Position numbers and translations under genes: made by a program. Below, piece by piece: positions 37,107-39,029 of a stretch of DNA of 39,029 bases. The stretch is from NCBI GenBank assembly GCA_035254305.1, contig DATFAS010000189.1, positions 1 through 39,029 on the forward strand, written 5' to 3'. This DNA is from DATFAS01 sp035254305 (GTDB taxonomy: Bacteria > Bacillota > Bacilli > Aneurinibacillales > RAOX-1). The notes below the pieces were generated by a model, which ran no database searches, had not been told where the DNA came from, and saw nothing but the letters and a program-made list of their open reading frames with translations. The stretch's first letter is position 1; each line of letters starts with the position of its first letter.

Positions 37107-39029
37107 ATGCACAAACGTCAAAATATGCAAGCATTTTTAGATACGTTGGTCGGAGTACCACAGGTTCTTCAAGATTCAGCGGAAGATAAGAAAATGGTTG
37201 TTCGCTTTAAAGCTACTCAAGCAAACGTGGTAAATGATAACCTTTTTCTTTACCCCCGAAACATCCTTCAGGATGCAATAAATGAGTCGAATGAATTAAT
37301 TAATCAAAATCGAATGATTGGTGAAACTCCTCATCCTCGACACTTTACTGGACGGAATGGCCAGGTTGTTTTTGATGCTAAGGTGGAGAATTCCGTTACT
37401 AAAATCATCAATCAATTCATGGATGAAACCGGTACAGTGTTTGTAGATGCAGAGGTATTAGATACTGCAAAAGGCCAAGATTTAAAAGCTTTAATTAAAG
37501 CAGGGGTACCAGTCGGAATCTCTTTACGAGCAATTGGTGATAGCGTAAAGAAGCCAATTGGAGGCCGTATGGTTAATGTGGCTACTAAATTGCATATTAG
37601 AGCCTACGATCCTGTGATGAATCCAGCTACGGCCGGATGTGAGGCAGTTCAAGTTCTCACAGACGCACAAGTAGAAGAAGCCATGAAAGATGCAGTTCAA
37701 ATCACCTGCCCTTGCTGCCCAGATTGTAACTGCCAAATGGAAGCAAAGGATCCTGACCAAGATGGAGATACCGATTTTTATTTTTGTCCATCCTGTAAGG
37801 ATGTATATGTGCCTGATGAGCAAAAATCTATGACTATGACAGCCACTCAAACATTGCGTAAACTGCCTAACGATCCAGATTACGACGGGTATCAATTGGC
37901 ACGTCAATTTAAGATGGATATGGCAAAGATTGTTGTAAAAGATAACATGCAAAAAGGAGATGATCTTATGAATAAATTTATATCTATGACACTGGAGCAA
38001 TTGAAGGCATGGAAAACTACTAACCCCGGTCATGCAGATATGGCTGTATGTGATTCTATGATTGAGTTAAAAGAGCAAGCTGCAAAATCTCAAGCTTTAA
38101 CGGATGAGATACAACGGATTAAGCAAAAGGAAGAGGTTGAACGTAAGAAAGAAGAGGCAAGAAAAGTGCTGACTGATGCTGTTAATGCACTACCATATGA
38201 GCAACATGTAAAAGAGGGGCTACTTCAAAAGGGAGCTGTAATCACAGATTCCGCTGAGGTAGCTTCTTTTATTGAAACTGAAAAAGCTTTTATCGATTCA
38301 ATTGCTGTAAAATCAAAGCTTAATGATTTGGGAGTTCCTCAAAACGGACGTGCCCAAACGATTGATCCATCCGTAGTAGTGGTCGGTCAAGGCCAACCTT
38401 GGAAACCAATCGTGGATAATCTTCAAACTGCTCTAGATGACCAAATGCGTTCCATGGATCGTAATTTCAGGCCTGACAATGCCCTTCGTGGAGCTAATAT
38501 GGCTATTTTAGATCGCATCATGGCCAAGTTAGATCGTGAAAACAGTCCTGAATACCGCGAACTCATGAAGGGGTTAACGGACTCCGCCCAATCCATTGAA
38601 AATGGTGTGATTACAGATTCAGCCCTAAGTACAACAGGTGATTTTGCTCAGGTTGCAGCTATTTCTATGGCCTTCATGCGCCAAGTCTGGCAAGATCTGA
38701 AGTTTGCTCAGTTGGTGATGGCTGAAGCTTATGGTGGAGATACCTATCGCATTCCTGTGGAGTTCCAATCACACGATCTTTATACCCAAGATGACTTTGT
38801 GACTGGTGAATTTGATGGAATTACAACCGAAGGTGTATCAACATTCTTCTTAGAATTTGGTGGGGAATGGTTAAAACGCGGCACCGTCATTTCGAAAGAA
38901 GCTCAGATTCAGCTCCAAAAAGGGCCATTCAACTATGATGTAGTGGCTAGAAATCTAGCCAATCTAGCTATGCGTTTCCAACGTATCATTGACCAAAAGA
39001 TGTCATTGGAAATGCTTCATACTTCTGAC
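37107..39029 (+). CDS. Protease-scaffold-major capsid polyprotein (partial)
   Basis: The frame from ATG 37107 (AAGGAG upstream) stays open for 641 codons to the window edge. Residues about 1-165 form a prohead protease of the T4 gp21/S80 type: GETPHPRHF (catalytic His near 75) and PVGISLRAIG (Ser near 140). A cysteine cluster follows (CPCCPDCNC near 201-209, CPSC near 229). Residues about 310-360 are a charged coiled coil of scaffold type. From about 410 an HK97-fold capsid begins (NALRGANMAILDRIM, SALSTTGDFAQVAAISMAFM). A single chain thus carries protease, scaffold and capsid. The 3' end is missing. Confidence 0.88.
   Translation, partial: MHKRQNMQAFLDTLVGVPQVLQDSAEDKKMVVRFKATQANVVNDNLFLYPRNILQDAINESNELINQNRMIGETPHPRHFTGRNGQVVFDAKVENSVTKIINQFMDETGTVFVDAEVLDTAKGQDLKALIKAGVPVGISLRAIGDSVKKPIGGRMVNVATKLHIRAYDPVMNPATAGCEAVQVLTDAQVEEAMKDAVQITCPCCPDCNCQMEAKDPDQDGDTDFYFCPSCKDVYVPDEQKSMTMTATQTLRKLPNDPDYDGYQLARQFKMDMAKIVVKDNMQKGDDLMNKFISMTLEQLKAWKTTNPGHADMAVCDSMIELKEQAAKSQALTDEIQRIKQKEEVERKKEEARKVLTDAVNALPYEQHVKEGLLQKGAVITDSAEVASFIETEKAFIDSIAVKSKLNDLGVPQNGRAQTIDPSVVVVGQGQPWKPIVDNLQTALDDQMRSMDRNFRPDNALRGANMAILDRIMAKLDRENSPEYRELMKGLTDSAQSIENGVITDSALSTTGDFAQVAAISMAFMRQVWQDLKFAQLVMAEAYGGDTYRIPVEFQSHDLYTQDDFVTGEFDGITTEGVSTFFLEFGGEWLKRGTVISKEAQIQLQKGPFNYDVVARNLANLAMRFQRIIDQKMSLEMLHTSD

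Larger units (their letters stand above)
9728..39029. mobile_element. Prophage, left part (continues past window)
   Basis: The block contains an integrase, immunity genes, early replication and recombination genes, a late regulator, terminase, portal and capsid genes in the usual order of a temperate tailed phage. The left border is set by the truncated helicase gene. The right border is not in the window. All replication and head genes lie on the plus strand; the integrase, repressors and two isolated genes lie on the minus strand. Confidence 0.93.

Noticed and set aside
37524..38033. Long open frame on the minus strand opposite the capsid polyprotein
   Set aside because: It lies entirely antisense to a frame with strong protease and capsid motifs, has Cys/His/Leu-rich composition typical of a reverse shadow, and lacks a ribosome site.

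Overview
The window is low-GC Firmicute DNA, most likely from a Bacillales member (Bacillus, Brevibacillus or Paenibacillus relatives). The reasons are AT-rich codon use, strong GGAGG-type ribosome sites, frequent TTG and GTG starts, a parE-parC pair, a phosphatidylserine decarboxylase and an MrfA-type helicase. No tRNA, rRNA or CRISPR array was seen.

Region 1 (1-9751) is host chromosome. It holds the end of an unidentified gene, a lipoprotein gene, psd, a small S1-domain RNA-binding protein, a coiled-coil zinc-ribbon protein, topoisomerase IV (parE, parC), a short remnant of a short-chain dehydrogenase gene, and an MrfA/YprA-like DEAD/DEAH helicase gene that stops early at its 3' end.

Region 2 (about 9730-39029) is the left part of a prophage that runs off the right edge. 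Its large serine integrase gene abuts the truncated helicase gene, so the helicase gene is very probably the attachment site. Next come a lysogeny module (ImmA-like zinc-ribbon protease, XRE repressor, three-operator divergent promoter, Cro-like gene, antirepressor-like gene) and a second repressor/Cro pair with its own operator array. These are followed by a Rha-type antirepressor and a Cas2-like 'SinR family' gene on the opposite strand.

The early region (17.3-25.5 kb) carries small zinc-binding proteins, a candidate structured RNA, an SbcC-like ATPase with a Bet/RecT annealase, a replication initiator containing iterons (the probable phage origin), a DnaC-type loader and RusA. An ArpU/RinA-type late regulator and a second, tyrosine-type recombinase follow. 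From 27 to 32 kb there are many small ORFs and several noncoding stretches, one of them highly structured.

The packaging and head module starts at about 30.85 kb: small terminase, large terminase, a portal-MuF fusion whose expected ATG reads ATA, a membrane-protein/antisense-gene cassette, and an open-ended protease-scaffold-capsid polyprotein. The phage therefore looks like a tailed HK97-fold siphovirus or myovirus with a phBC6A51-like terminase. Tail, lysis and attR lie outside the window.
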